The translations under genes and the position numbers were made by a program. A DNA stretch of 64,000 bases from Piezodorus guildinii. Its lineage: Eukaryota; Arthropoda; Insecta; Hemiptera; Pentatomidae. Position 1 is the first letter of the stretch; the number at the start of each line of letters is the position of its first letter. Where the stretch lies: contig CM041294.1 in the NCBI GenBank assembly GCA_023052935.1, forward strand, positions 13,503,791 to 13,567,790, written 5' to 3'. Shown here one piece after another: positions 26,301-39,800 of this stretch. The notes below the pieces were generated by a model, which worked only from the letters and a program-made list of their open reading frames with translations, was not told where the DNA came from and made no database searches.

Positions 26301-27642
26301 AGCACAGATTAACTTTATTCACCAACTCATACTGCGATAATAACCTTTAGAGAATTACAAATATGAAATCATATGATTTTATCTGATATAGATAAATCAC
26401 TGTTTAAATTCATAAAATAACCCTTATCATAACTTTCTAACTTCTTTTCCCTTATCATAACTTCCTATTCTTATCAAGCCTTGTTAGTCAAAATTTATGA
26501 CTCCCAATTCAGTATTATCCAATTGGCCATAGTAGCAGAAAGTAAATAAACAAAAACATATGTTTAATATTTTACTATACATTACAGGTGTGCTATTTGT
26601 TGAGAGAACTCGAAGCTGCCAGAGGCAACATGATTCCTCTACATGACGTCCCTGATAATCTCGCTGCTGATGTAAAGACTTCGGCTGAGGTAACATTCTA
26701 TAAATCACCACGATTGCTTTAGTTTTATTTCTAGATTTATAATAATTGCTGATTTCAGGTAATTTCAAAACATTTAGTTACTTTCCGAGACATCGAAGAG
26801 TTACAGTTGACCAATTTGAAGCTTCGTGCTGCATTGAGAGAGATGAGCGCAGAGAAAGAAGAAGTGGAAGTCGAAAGAGAAAGTGTTACTGTCAAATCTT
26901 TAAGGGTATACTATCATTTTATATTAATATTTAATTTACTGTTTTATGATACTTATTCTCTCATGTTTTTTATGTATTATTTTTTCTATATGTTTTAAAT
27001 TTGTTTGGAGCGGTGTAGTCTAGTGGATAGAGCGCTAGTCTACTGTGCTCCGGGTCCTGGGTTCGAATCCCGGCTGTGGCAGAATATTATTTATTCTGTT
27101 GATTCAGTCGGGGGGCGACCTTAGGGTATGGAGACCCTCCTGGGGCAGACCCAGCCTATATAAAGTGGGTACCCGAAATAATTGGGGGAAAACCTGGCGG
27201 CTGAGCGTGATTAAGGCCTAATCACCTCATTGCACTGCCATTGGCCTAGAAACAGTACGAATCTCTATATGTACTGAGCCCAAGACCCTTAATGGGTTGT
27301 AGTGGTACAGGTTTTTTTTTTTTTTTAATTTGTTTACTTTTTTTTTTTTTTTGTGGTCATAATGTAACATTTATCTTAAGTAATTAATTATTCTTTCATG
27401 TGTAGATTAATTTTATTTATGGCTTTATTATTTTAATCGTGGCTCAATCAGTGAGTAATTACATTTAAAAAAAAAAAAAAAAAATTATTGTCTTAGTTCA
27501 ATTCCATGAGCAACACAAATGAATTCTGTACTGGTTTCTATTGAATCGTAAATTTCTCTTGATAACTATATTTTATACAGCAGTTGTTTTTCTTACTTCA
27601 TTTTGCATATTTCCTTTTTTCGCCAATCGCCTAGATTAAAAA

Positions 27643-27694
<52 letters not shown>

Positions 27695-27736
27695 TTTTAT
27701 ATATATATATTATATAATATTATAATATATATTATA

Positions 27737-27824
<88 letters not shown>

Positions 27825-30800
27825 CATATTCATGTGTACATAAAATTATGCAATAAATTTTATTAACCTATTACGTACCTGTAAATTGTGTTTAAAATTT
27901 TTAGTGTTATGTTCCAAGAGTGTAACACTACTAAGCACTTTACATTAGCGAAAATATCTCTTAAAAATGTTTAAAAGTGCATGTTCAATACTTTTTATCT
28001 GTATGGAAATTATTTGTTGAATATTTTATATTATTATGGAGCTAATTATTATTATTATTATTTTTTTATAGGGTGAGGTTAATCGAGCTCAAAATAAGAT
28101 AGATGAATTGAACGAAAGAGAAAATATCTTACAAAAGGAAATAGAAATATTAAAAAGTCAAAGAGATGTTTATGCTCGCCTCTATAAGCAACATGTGAAA
28201 ACTACTGGATCGACTGGTGACCAAGAGGTACAAAAAGTACTGCTAATGCAGTAGGTGTTATAATCCATTTTTACAAAATTTACTTCTGCTATGTAATTTA
28301 CATAAAAATATATTTTTAACTCAGGTTGAAATGGACACTGGCCCGCTAGATGCTGACCAAAATCTAAACTCATCTATAAAATCTGATAGATCCACATCAC
28401 CTGCTAAGCCTGGAGTTTCTGCTAAGAAACAGGTAGGATTTATTTAGAATAGATTAGAAACTGATTTTTATTCTGGGACTGTGTCCCTTGAGAATAACAT
28501 ATTTGCACAGTTTACAATATACAGTATGTCTGGACAACAGACAAAATGAACATAATTAACTAATGTTTACAATTATGGGTGAATATATATGTAAAATATA
28601 AAAATAAAATGAATAAAAATTAAAATAAAAAAATATCCTCAGAAAATAGTTGTTTGGACAAAATGAAAAATAAATGAGTTTGAATGGATAATAAAAAGAA
28701 GAAAAATAAAAGTTTACATTATTTTGTTGCTTGGTCTTTTAAGAATAACATAAGCTTTGAAATAATAAAGTAACTTAAACTGGACAAGAATTAGTGAAAA
28801 ATAAACCAATTAAACATAAATAAAAATAATATACTACAATGATACAAAACGAAGTCTCCTAATCACATAACAGGCATAATAATCACAATATAAACAATTT
28901 AAAAAGAAAAGAAAAAGATAATGTAAAAAAAAATAAATCTTCCAGATAAAATAGTTGAAAAAATAGATCGATACTTGTGGAAAAAAATAAAAGTATTGAA
29001 TACAATCCTGCTAAAAAATTTAACATTGTCAAGCAGCGTCATTTTGGGATGCTAGAAGGTACTGGAAGAGAAGGTGTTTGAATGTGGAGAGGGATCGAGT
29101 ATGGCGGATATTTGGTGGGAGGGAATTCCAGAGACTAGTAGAACGGGCCAGAAAGGAGCATTCATATTTTTTTGTTCTGTGGGAAGGGATATAAAGGTTG
29201 GACATACGGGATCTAGTCTCTAGTGGATGAATTGAGGGTTTGAACTGCAGGAGATTATAGATATAGGAAGGATGTTGGGAGTTGATAGTTTGGTATAGAA
29301 AAGATCCAAGGAAGTATTTATTTGTCAATGATTTTTTAACAATACTTAGGCTAATAAATAAATATCAATTGTTTTGTTTTTAGGTTCCTGACAGTGAAAT
29401 TAATGCTGTACGAGCCATACTCGAAGAATTAAAGAAAGAACATGCTCGTTATCGAGAAGAAAGAAAGGAAAATGAAAAACTAATGGCTGAAACCATTGAT
29501 AAACTTAGAACAGAACTTAGTGAAAGCATGGGTAAAAGGAGTGAGTTAGCCTCCAGAGCTGAGCACTACCAAGAGGTAAGTCTATATGTAATATTTTGCC
29601 ATTATCTTATATTATTTTTTTTTTTAAATTAAGTATATCGTCTTTCTCATTGTGAAATCATTTAAGTGATATTGATGTTTGCGTTAATTTTATGCTCAAA
29701 AGTTCAATTGTTGATTTCTAGTTTATATTATATTACTTGTCTTATTCAAAGAAAAAATCTCAAAATTTTATTTTTCAATTTTTGTTTGTCACTGACAAAA
29801 CACTTTGATTTGAAAGTTAATCTGTTTCTGATCTCATGAATAGGGCTGTAAATGTTTGCTTTTTGAGATATGAATCTTAATTAACTCGAAAAAGCAGTAG
29901 TATTACGAATAAACTTAATCTCATTTACTTTTTGGATCTTAAAAAGTATATTTGATTATTTTTTTAAATGCAATATTTCTTGTAGTTATACATTTATTTT
30001 TTATTAAAGATAATATTCAGCTGTTGTCTTAATCTATCAAATAAAAATTTAAATATACAAATTGAAGATATTGTTTCAACTTATGGATTTTGTTTTTCTT
30101 TAGATTTCAAAAACATTGCAAAGTCGCGTTCAGAAGTTGAATGAGGAAAATGCTGCTTTAGAAAAACGTTGCAATACTTACCTCGCTTCAATATCTAAAC
30201 ATGAAATGACAATTCATCAACTCAGAAATGTAAGTATGATATTTTCTTATAATAGTTTTATTATTGGATTTAATCCAATCTTATTGGGTTGTGTCACATG
30301 AAGTGTCCGTTTTCAAGTTAAAGGATTTTATTAAAAATCGATATGAAACAAGATAATTTTATTTGAAGTATTTACCTTCTTTTTCTAAAAAATTTTCCCA
30401 ACGTGACACCAACTTTTTTATCCCCGGACTGAAAAACTCAGAGCTTTGAAGTGAAACAAAATCTGAAAATGCACTTTTCACTTGATCATCATTTTCTAAA
30501 CGTTGTCTGAATGTTTGACCAAGTTGTCTAAATTCCTGAACAGGTGGTAATCTGTTGGAGACAAGTCAGTAGGAGATGGTAGGTGCGGAAGAACTTCGTA
30601 GCCCAGTTCTTTCAATTTTTGCACGGTATGATTTGAAACATGGGGTCTAGTGTGAGACCATGAGGCACGCATGTATCGAGCTTTTTTACTTTCCCAATAA
30701 ACTTTAAATGTCTGGAAATGGTAGATGCACTTGCATTTAGTTGTGCCTTTAACTATTTGGTAGAGGTTTCCTTCTACTGTATGTTTGAGGACATCGTTGT

Positions 30801-33800
30801 CTATTACGGACGGAGGTCTTCCTCGGGGCAAGTTTTCCAAGTCGGTATCCCCAGCTGAAAACTTGGCAAACCAACGGCGAATGGTCTGTTCATTAACTCT
30901 CCCCAAACACCTTGCAAATATTTCTAGCAGCCTCAGCTGCTGAATGGCGGAGTTTAAACACATACAAAAATATTGCTCGAAAATCGTGTGTTTCCATGTT
31001 CATATTTGGAGGTATATTAAAAAAGTGAGTAATTGATTGGGAAGCTAATGTTTGTAATACAAAGGTAGAGGATTAGTAACTGTTTACTTTAAATATGTAA
31101 ACATTAGGAAGAAAACAACAGAGACCTGCAAAATCCTTTATGTATTTCAGAAACTATAAAAACGGACATTTCATGTGAAACAACCCAATACTTTGATCTA
31201 TACTATATTATATCTCATAACAACTTTGAATTTTTCTGATAACAATACGGCTTTATTATTAGGAAGCTATGGATGCGATGAACAATGTGACAATAGCGGA
31301 ACAGAAGCTAAACAACTTGCAACAAGAAGTACAAATGTTGAAAGACAGTGAGAGGCGTCTTTTAAGAGAACGGGATTCCGAAAGAAAAATTAAACATGGT
31401 CAGGTAAATGAATTTGATTTTTAGGTGCTATAATATTTTTGTTTCTATATTTAATTGCTATTAAATATTAGATGTTAATATTATTGGTTAAATTGTGTGA
31501 AATTTGATTGTTATAGGAGCTTTTGATGTCTAATTTGGAAGCCCTGAAGGCCAAATTTGAATGTTCTGAAGCCGAGTCGAAAATGAGGCTTGAGTCAAGA
31601 TTAGAAGAAGCTCATCTAGAATGTTCTGCTCTTCGTAGAAGACTACAGGTAAAATTAATATTACTGAGTTTACAGTACAGTACATTTTGAGCAACTAGTT
31701 ATTTTTCTAATTTACATCAATAATTAGGCAAATTTAATTATATTTTCTGTGGTGTTGATTGTATTTGTTTTTTTAATTCCTTCTACAGGAAGAACAAGAC
31801 AGGCTAGGAAGGCGAGCTGAACTAGCCGAAGAGCAGGCTAAAACAGCCAAGATACGTTTGGAAGAGGTCAAAGCAGAAAGTGCAAGATTACAGAAAGAGT
31901 TGGATGAAGCCAGAGAGGAAGTGAAAGAAAGAGAGGCCAGGCTAGAATCAATGTCTTCTGAACTAACTTCTGCCATTACCAAGAGTCAACCAATTCTTGA
32001 CAGAGGTTCATAATTAATTTTTTTTTTTTAACCTTTATTTTTACTTTCACTCACTATATATAGTAAGGGAAAGTATTGCGATCGTGAAAATTTTCGAATT
32101 CCAGTTTTCAACGGAAGTACACATTTTAGGGTCCCCTGAGTCCAAATAACCAAGTCCTGCAAAAAGGTCTGTGTGTGTGTTTGTGTGGTAACTCCCGGGC
32201 GGAAACAGTAAGTCCTATGAAACTGAAATTTCATATTCAAGACAAATATACGAGACGCTACAAAACCTTTTTCATCTAAATGAACTTACCAGAAGAACCA
32301 CTTTATACCATGCATTTTGCACCTTTTTTTGATTTTCTCAAAAACTGTTCCGACGATTTTGATTAAACTCGCTATATCGATGTAAAATTTAATGGGCTTT
32401 AATATCATTTAGGTTTCATTTGGATTAAAATGCTCTGGAAGAGCTTAAATGCCGATATTTTAAATTTTCTTTCTCTAAAGTACCTTTAATTTTGTAGATA
32501 CTAAGCAAAGGAGAAAACTGAAAAAAAAATTGTTTTAATGCAATTTTTTGTTTTTGAACATAAGAGCAGTAATATACACGTATGATATATCGTTAGAAAG
32601 CTAAAGATTTTAGAAAAAATATTATCTCATACATAAGCTTTTAAAAGTTAATAGAGAGTGATAAAAAGCCGATAAAACTAAGCAATTGTTTTAGATAATA
32701 ATATAATTGATTTTTTAATAAAACACATGTTTCTATAGAAATTCAATTTAATTAATTCTTTAATAGTTTCACGTATTTTTATCTCTAACTGTAAATTCTC
32801 TTTGAAAATTCCTTCATTGATTTTAAAATGGAAGTAAGTGAAAGTGGTGTGTTGCCCGCACCAGATTTTTATATTAACAATCATATCTATAATTTAATAA
32901 AATATAAGAAATACATTTTTTTCCTCCTACACTTTATCCATATAAATTTTAGTTAATAATATTAAAATTATTATATTAAAAAAACCTTTTTTTAGTAAAG
33001 ACTTTAAATAGGATTAAAATAAGTTAAAATAAATTATTTGGATGTTCTGAAATTTGTTTATAAATTTATGCATAGAAAACCGAATCAAAGAACTTGAAGC
33101 TGCTGTAAGAGAAAGGGAAGCTGATGTCGCAGGTCTTAATGAACAGTTGGCTGTCGCCAAGAGAACTATCAGTGATCTTTCTGAAGTTTCACAGAGCATT
33201 GAAAAGCAATTGGCTGAAGTTACTGAGCAATATGAAGAGTATAAGAAGGAATCCGAAGCAAGGTAACTTTTCTCTCTTGGTTAAAATAAAAATGAGACAA
33301 TTTTCTTTTTAATGATGATTTTTATATGTTTTTTTTATTTTTAGCATCAATGAATTGAAAAAGTCTGAGACAGAATTGAAGACACTTGTTAGTCAATTGG
33401 AAATGAAACTCAAAACATCTAGCGCCGCCGAAGCAGAAATGCGGGCAGAGCGTGAAGCTGAACTCGCATCACTCAGGTCTCGGTGTGATAACTTGAGCAA
33501 GTCATTAGAGGAAGCTAAAGTCCGTGTGACACAGGCTGAGGCCACTGCTAGTTCGGCGGAAGCGACTGCTAAAGAACAAGCTGAAAGGGTAGCCACTGAA
33601 GCCACTCACGCTTCTCAGCTCATTCAGGTACAATCAACAATAAATTTCTGGATTGTATATATACTAGTCTTAGCTAGGGATTAAAAAGCCGTTGTGTTGT
33701 GTATTTCAAAACTTACAACTATTCACAATTCACAATTACTTTATTAGTTAACCATTACACAAGTTTCAATATCAACAAATCTGAAAAACGTGGAATAATA

Positions 33801-36800
33801 TTAAAAACATGTGTTTTTTCTTTCTATAAACATATTGTTTTATCGTTCACATATCGATTAACATTTTAATAAATAACACATTGTATAGCCTTTCTTAAGG
33901 CAGCTTGACTGCTTTTATTGATTCCTGTAAACTAAACCAATTAGTTGGTTGAGGGTTTGGTTTTGTAATTTTGGTTTGTTTTTCAATCTTACCCAAAATG
34001 AGAAACTTAATTAACACATTCTAAGTTGTACGTTTGCTAACAGTCTAGTTAGTGCTTATTTTGAAATTTGTGTAAGCTCAGATAATCTCCAGTAAGTATA
34101 CCTCGGAAGGCAGTTAAAATGTTTAATTTTTTTATTATTTTGCCCTTATAAATAATAGATAACGTGGATATGGAAATACCTGTGGTACATGCCGTCCGAT
34201 AAGACAGACTAGTGCAGGCCACCGGTGGTACGCGTTGCCCCATGGGACAGACTAGTGCGGACCACCGGTGGTACGCGCCGGTGTGAAATGTTAAAGATGT
34301 CATTTAAGCATATTCACATTAGGTCTTAGGTTAATCCTCTCTTATTAATCCCCATTAAATTGGCTTTACCATAGAACACAGCTCAGATCATAAATGCTTC
34401 TTAATATTTTTAAAAATATCAACTGTTCTGCGATACCCATATTGTACCTAAATCTGACCATCTTATCAGGTTAACTCAGTAATTTTGCTCTGTCATGCCT
34501 ATAAAATCACCACAATTTCTTTCTTTTCAAGTCTAATCTTTATTGAGTTAGGTAATCATTTATTCATTCTAACTGAATGGAAACCACAAAATGTTATGAG
34601 ACTATCTTAACTAGAAAAGAATTGATATTACTTTGCTTATTATACAATAATACATAAATTTACAAATGTACATGGTAAAATAACGCAATTACATGCCACA
34701 GTTTTATTGTAGGTATCAGTTTCTAACCTGACTTGGATTATTAAAATAACTTATATTTTATTGGATCTGTCTCAATATTCTAAAAATATATAATTTTTTA
34801 ACTGTCTCTTTAGGAACTTGAAACAGTGAAAAATGAACTCTCTGAAGCCAAAGCGAAAATTTTAACTGTCGAAGCAGAAAAGGAAAGATCAGTTTCAGCA
34901 GCCAACATGGAATTGAGCTCATATGTAGAAAAACAATCGAAAATGGAACAGCAAATTAAAGAATTGGAAGAGAAGACTATAGAGCTTAACAAAGTCAATG
35001 ATTTACTTCACGATCAGCTTCAGGAATTGGGATTGAAAGTTTCTGTCATGGATACTTCATTATCAGTAAGTGTTTTTATTTATTTGCAATTTTTATAATC
35101 TCCTTATTTTATCTTTAAAGTTTTATACAATAACTTCTCTGATTAATTCCAGACCAGTCTTGATACATCTTCAGCTGGAAATGAATCATTGGTTAGCGAT
35201 TCCTTCCGTGAATCTGACAAGTTTTTAGAAGTCATGAGGCATTTGAGGAAAGAAAAAATGACAGCGCTTTCACAGTCAGATACTCTTAGAGGTGAAAAAC
35301 TTCGTTTGGAGGCTGAGGTATGTGATAATAATCCAGTTTGATATTTTATGTTAGTAATCTCTTGTTTCTCTCTTCATCATTCTTTGTTCTTACAGTTTGT
35401 TTTCATAATATATGAGCGATTCTTATTACATGGACAAGATTTTGTTGATTGTTACTTTCACTCATTGCCATGCTGTATAGAAAATATGTTGTATATTATG
35501 AAAAAAAAAAAAAAAAAAATGAAAGGATGATTTAATTTTATAATTGGTTTTCCTTCTTGTGTATTCTAAAAAAAAACATTAATTGTAATTTAAATAACCA
35601 AGTTAGTGAAAAGGGGTACATATAAAATTCTACACCCAAAGTACTACCCATTCCAGTATGTACCACATACGCCCTTTTTTCTTTTAAAATTTAATCCTTC
35701 AAATATAGATTATTTCTTCAAATTTATTATCTATTTTTACTTAAAGATTCTTGTGGCTCAATTACAGTTACGGTTTTTTTTCACCTTCACTGATATCTAG
35801 TTGAGTAATTATGTTATTTAAGTACAATCTCTTGAATTATTATTCTATTCAATCTCAAAAGAAAATATTAACATATTATTATAGTCCTTATTGTTGATTT
35901 CCCCTTTCTTCTGGTTTTTACATAAAATTCAAGAATTTAATTCATAATTTCAAAATTCAAATATCTTTTTTTAATAACTTTTGTGTAATTTAATTTGAAA
36001 ATTTCTTTCAATTTTAAAAACTTAACTAACAAATGTCTAGGTTGAAATTCTTAGAAGGCAGTTGGAAGATTCCAAAAAATTACTTGAAGAAGAACGGAGC
36101 ACTAGCGATACTCCTTCTATTACAGCCGAACGACATGCTCAGTTATTGTCAAAGGTAATATATTGTTATATTATATGATAATTTGTTGTTATTAAGATAT
36201 ATTACATTTCATAATCAATGATATAAATTTGAATATTAAATTATAAGCATTATTGAAAAAAATCATTTTGTCATTATCACAACTAACTCATTTTTACCTG
36301 TCCAGTGATTTGATTGCCATTGATATTGGTTTATTAAATCTTCACTGCTCAAGGTATGAATTTAGGAGTTGAAGGATTATTATGGATTTAGTGGCCATAA
36401 ACAAGTCTTATTGATTGATTTTTTTTTTTTTCCTGCTACTTTTTCTAAGATGTTTCCTAATTCTCCTTACAGTATTTAGTGTTATACTTGGTTTTCTCTA
36501 ATAATGTGGTATTATTTCTTTCAATTTTTTAGGTAGAAACATTGAATCAGTTGACCGAAAATAACAGAGTGTTGAATGAAGAGCGAGATAGGTTGTTGGA
36601 AAGACTTAAGCTGTCTGAGGATGAGGTTACTCGCCTCGAAAAAGAAGTTGTCGAACCTGCGAAGAAAGAAGCTGCTGAGAGTAGCGCACTTGCTGAACGA
36701 TACTCCACCGAAGCAGCTGCTCTTAGAGCAGAATCTCAAAGGTAAAATATGACAACGAAATTTTTTTTTTTTTGGAGGAGGGTGAATGAGCCTTTTTTTG

Positions 36801-39800
36801 CCAACTTTTATCAGCCATTTAAAGGCTACTATTTCATATTAATCAGAATAGGGGTGCTTATATTTATTAATTGACATCTGTTTGAATTTACTAATCCAGT
36901 TAAATTAAACCTACTCTGCTCCGAACTCGCTCAAATGTTGTGTGAGGCTATCACAGCCTCGGTATGTTGGTTAGTGCTTTTGGAGAATTTAAAACAATTC
37001 AATAATTCTTTTATATTGGTCTGATGGACGGAATTATATCTATATTAATAGAAAATAAGTAACTATAAAGCATTAAAACACATCAAATCTTAATTCCAGA
37101 TGGCAAGAACGTGCTAATCAGTTAATTGAGAGAACAAATAAGAATCCAGATGAAATTAAGAGGCTGACACTTGAGAAAGAAAATCTAACAAGACAACTTG
37201 GCACAGAGAGGGAACAAGCCAAGGCAGCCAAATTGAAGCTCGAGGAGCAAGTAAGTTATTTTTAATGAATTCGATTTTTTAATGAAGTATAGAATGTGGT
37301 CGATCTTAAAAATTTGAGGACTCGAGTTTTTAAAATAAATGCGTGTTTTATGGTCGTTATATCGGTCCTTTGACCCCAAGGGACCAAGTCTTCATAATGG
37401 TTGGTATGTGTTTATGTTGTAAGAAAGTTCAAAAATGAATTTCATATTCAAGACAAGTACATGCCTGGGATATTACATCAACCTTTTCATTAAATTTTAC
37501 TGATGAGAAGTAACATTTAAGGACATGCATTTTGCACCTTTTTTACAACTCTGTAAAACGGCTCTAACAATTTTTATTAAACTTGATGTATTCATGTAAA
37601 ATTGAGTGGTGTTTAAGATTGTGGAGGTTTGAATTTTTTGAAATAGTGTTATAGGGCTTCAATTCTTATAATTTAGATTATCTTCTTCTAGAGTATCTTT
37701 AATTTTTTAGACTCGAAAAAGTAACCTCCCAAATAAAAGAAACTGTAAAACATTGTAAATGACCAAATATCTTTAAAATGAAGCTGTGATATAGTTAATA
37801 TTTATATTATCTTTATCAGTAAGATGTTAAACCATGGAGTGGCGTGGTTTAGTGGGTAGAGCGCTAGTCTACTGTGCTCCGGGTCCTGGGTTCGAATCCC
37901 CGCTGTGGCAGAATATTATTTATTCTGTTATTTTCAGCCGGGGGACGATCCTGGGGTATGGAGACTTTCCTGGAGCCCACCCAGCCTCAATCAAGTGGGC
38001 ACCCAAAAATGGGGAAAAACCTGGCGGCTGAGCGTGATCTTGGGCGAATCGCCTCATTGCACGGCCGTTGGCCTAGAAACAGTACGAATCTCTACATGTA
38101 CTGAGCCCAAAACTCTCTATGGGTTGTAGTGGTACAGGATTTTTTTTTTTTTTTTTTTTTTTATCTTTACGTTTAACATGTTTTCTCTACCGAGATGCAT
38201 ATTTATTATTACATTACATGCTTCCCATTTATTAATCTGTTGGCTTTTGTGCTCTTCTTGAAATACTTCTGTGGTCAGTGGATCACTTTCAGTTCTCAAT
38301 ACCTCCTTGAAATGTAAAGCTGTAGAGATAGCTCAGTCCTCAAAACACTTCTGATTTGAGAAGCTAGAACTCACTAATCAGCCGAGGGTATTGTTCTAGT
38401 TGCTTACCTCCTTATTAAGTACCAGTCCTCCCGACAATCTCTTTTTAATGGAGAACATCTTCATTTTCAAGGGAGAACATTGACTCTGGATCTTGATATA
38501 TTGATGAATCCTCTTTGGTTCTTGGTGAAGTTGATTTGTTTTCTTAATTCGAGATTTAGTTACTATCTTCTCTTTGTTTTTGTCCACAATGATAAATCTG
38601 TGGTATTTTTTTTTTTTTTTTTTTTGTGTGTGATTTCTATCCTTCATAGATCAAGATTTTTTGTTCCTGATAAAGAAGAGATTGTGTTACTCTATACATC
38701 TCATTGTAATTTCCGCAGTTCCTTGGTGGTGTATGACTTATGTAGTTACTGTATTCTGTTAAGATGGGTCCACCAATAGAGGTTTAAATTTTTTTTTTTT
38801 AGACTACTAATTGGACATTGACAATGGCATTTGGGTGCATTAGTTTTAATCCATATATTTTATTGTATTCCCAATTTGGAAGAATCATCTTGTATATAAA
38901 GATTGTATATTGTGTTGACCTTAATGTAAGTTTAAGATAAATTAATTGAGTCATTATAATAGATGATAAATTGCATTAGGGCGTTATGACATTAAAATAT
39001 GTTTTGTTTCTTATCAAATTCATTAAAAAGGTTACAGAACTTCAACATGAAAAAGAAGAACTTAAGAATAACCAAGAGAAAACTATTGAGAATTTGAAGA
39101 AAGAACTGACAACTTCAAAAGAGGAAATGAACAAAACATCAGAGGAATTGGCCAAACTTAAATCTGAATTGAATGCACAAAATGAATCTTTGAATGACAT
39201 TCGCAACAAAGAACGTCAGGTTAGTAAATTATATTAGATTTTTTTTTTTCATGGTGTTAAGATTTGACGAATTATCTAAGACAGGGAAAAAGCAAAACGA
39301 TGTTATATGAAAGTTTAGTATGTATATACGTTACTCAACAGGAATAGCTGAATCAAAGGTTAATGGGATCTCAAACTTACTTTAATCTAACTACTGAAGG
39401 ATATTACAGTAAAAAGTATTCCTATTTAGCCTCGGAGTAAACAATGATTAGGTTAGTTATATTCTGGAACTGTTCATGCCCAGAGAATGAATAAGTTCAA
39501 AGCAATATGTAGCTATGGTTAGGCTTAGTGGTGTTCCAAGCTAATTAAGATTAAAGATATTATTCATTTCATTATCAATATATTGCCATGTTATGTTTAT
39601 TATTTCTGCTCAATTTTCTTTTTGGTTTTAAAGGTGTGTCAACCACAAGGGTTATTATTCAATTTCTTACATTTAACATGATTCTGTATAGTCTTGCTAG
39701 TCTGTCTACTTTGTTTTTCACCTCTCTTTACTATTCCATTCAGCTTATCGAGTTAATTAAATTGGTATTGATGGTTTCGGTTCAAACATCATGGCAACAT

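Noticed and set aside
27009..27080. tRNA gene
   Set aside because: tRNA-like fold with A and B boxes, but the same head plus body occurs in other copies and a target duplication surrounds the whole unit: it is a SINE.
27656..27830. Origin of replication or regulatory AT-rich element
   Set aside because: Pure AT dinucleotide run; simple microsatellite is sufficient.
37834..38129. Three overlapping + strand frames
   Set aside because: All lie within SINE-2 copy 2 and repeat with the SINE.
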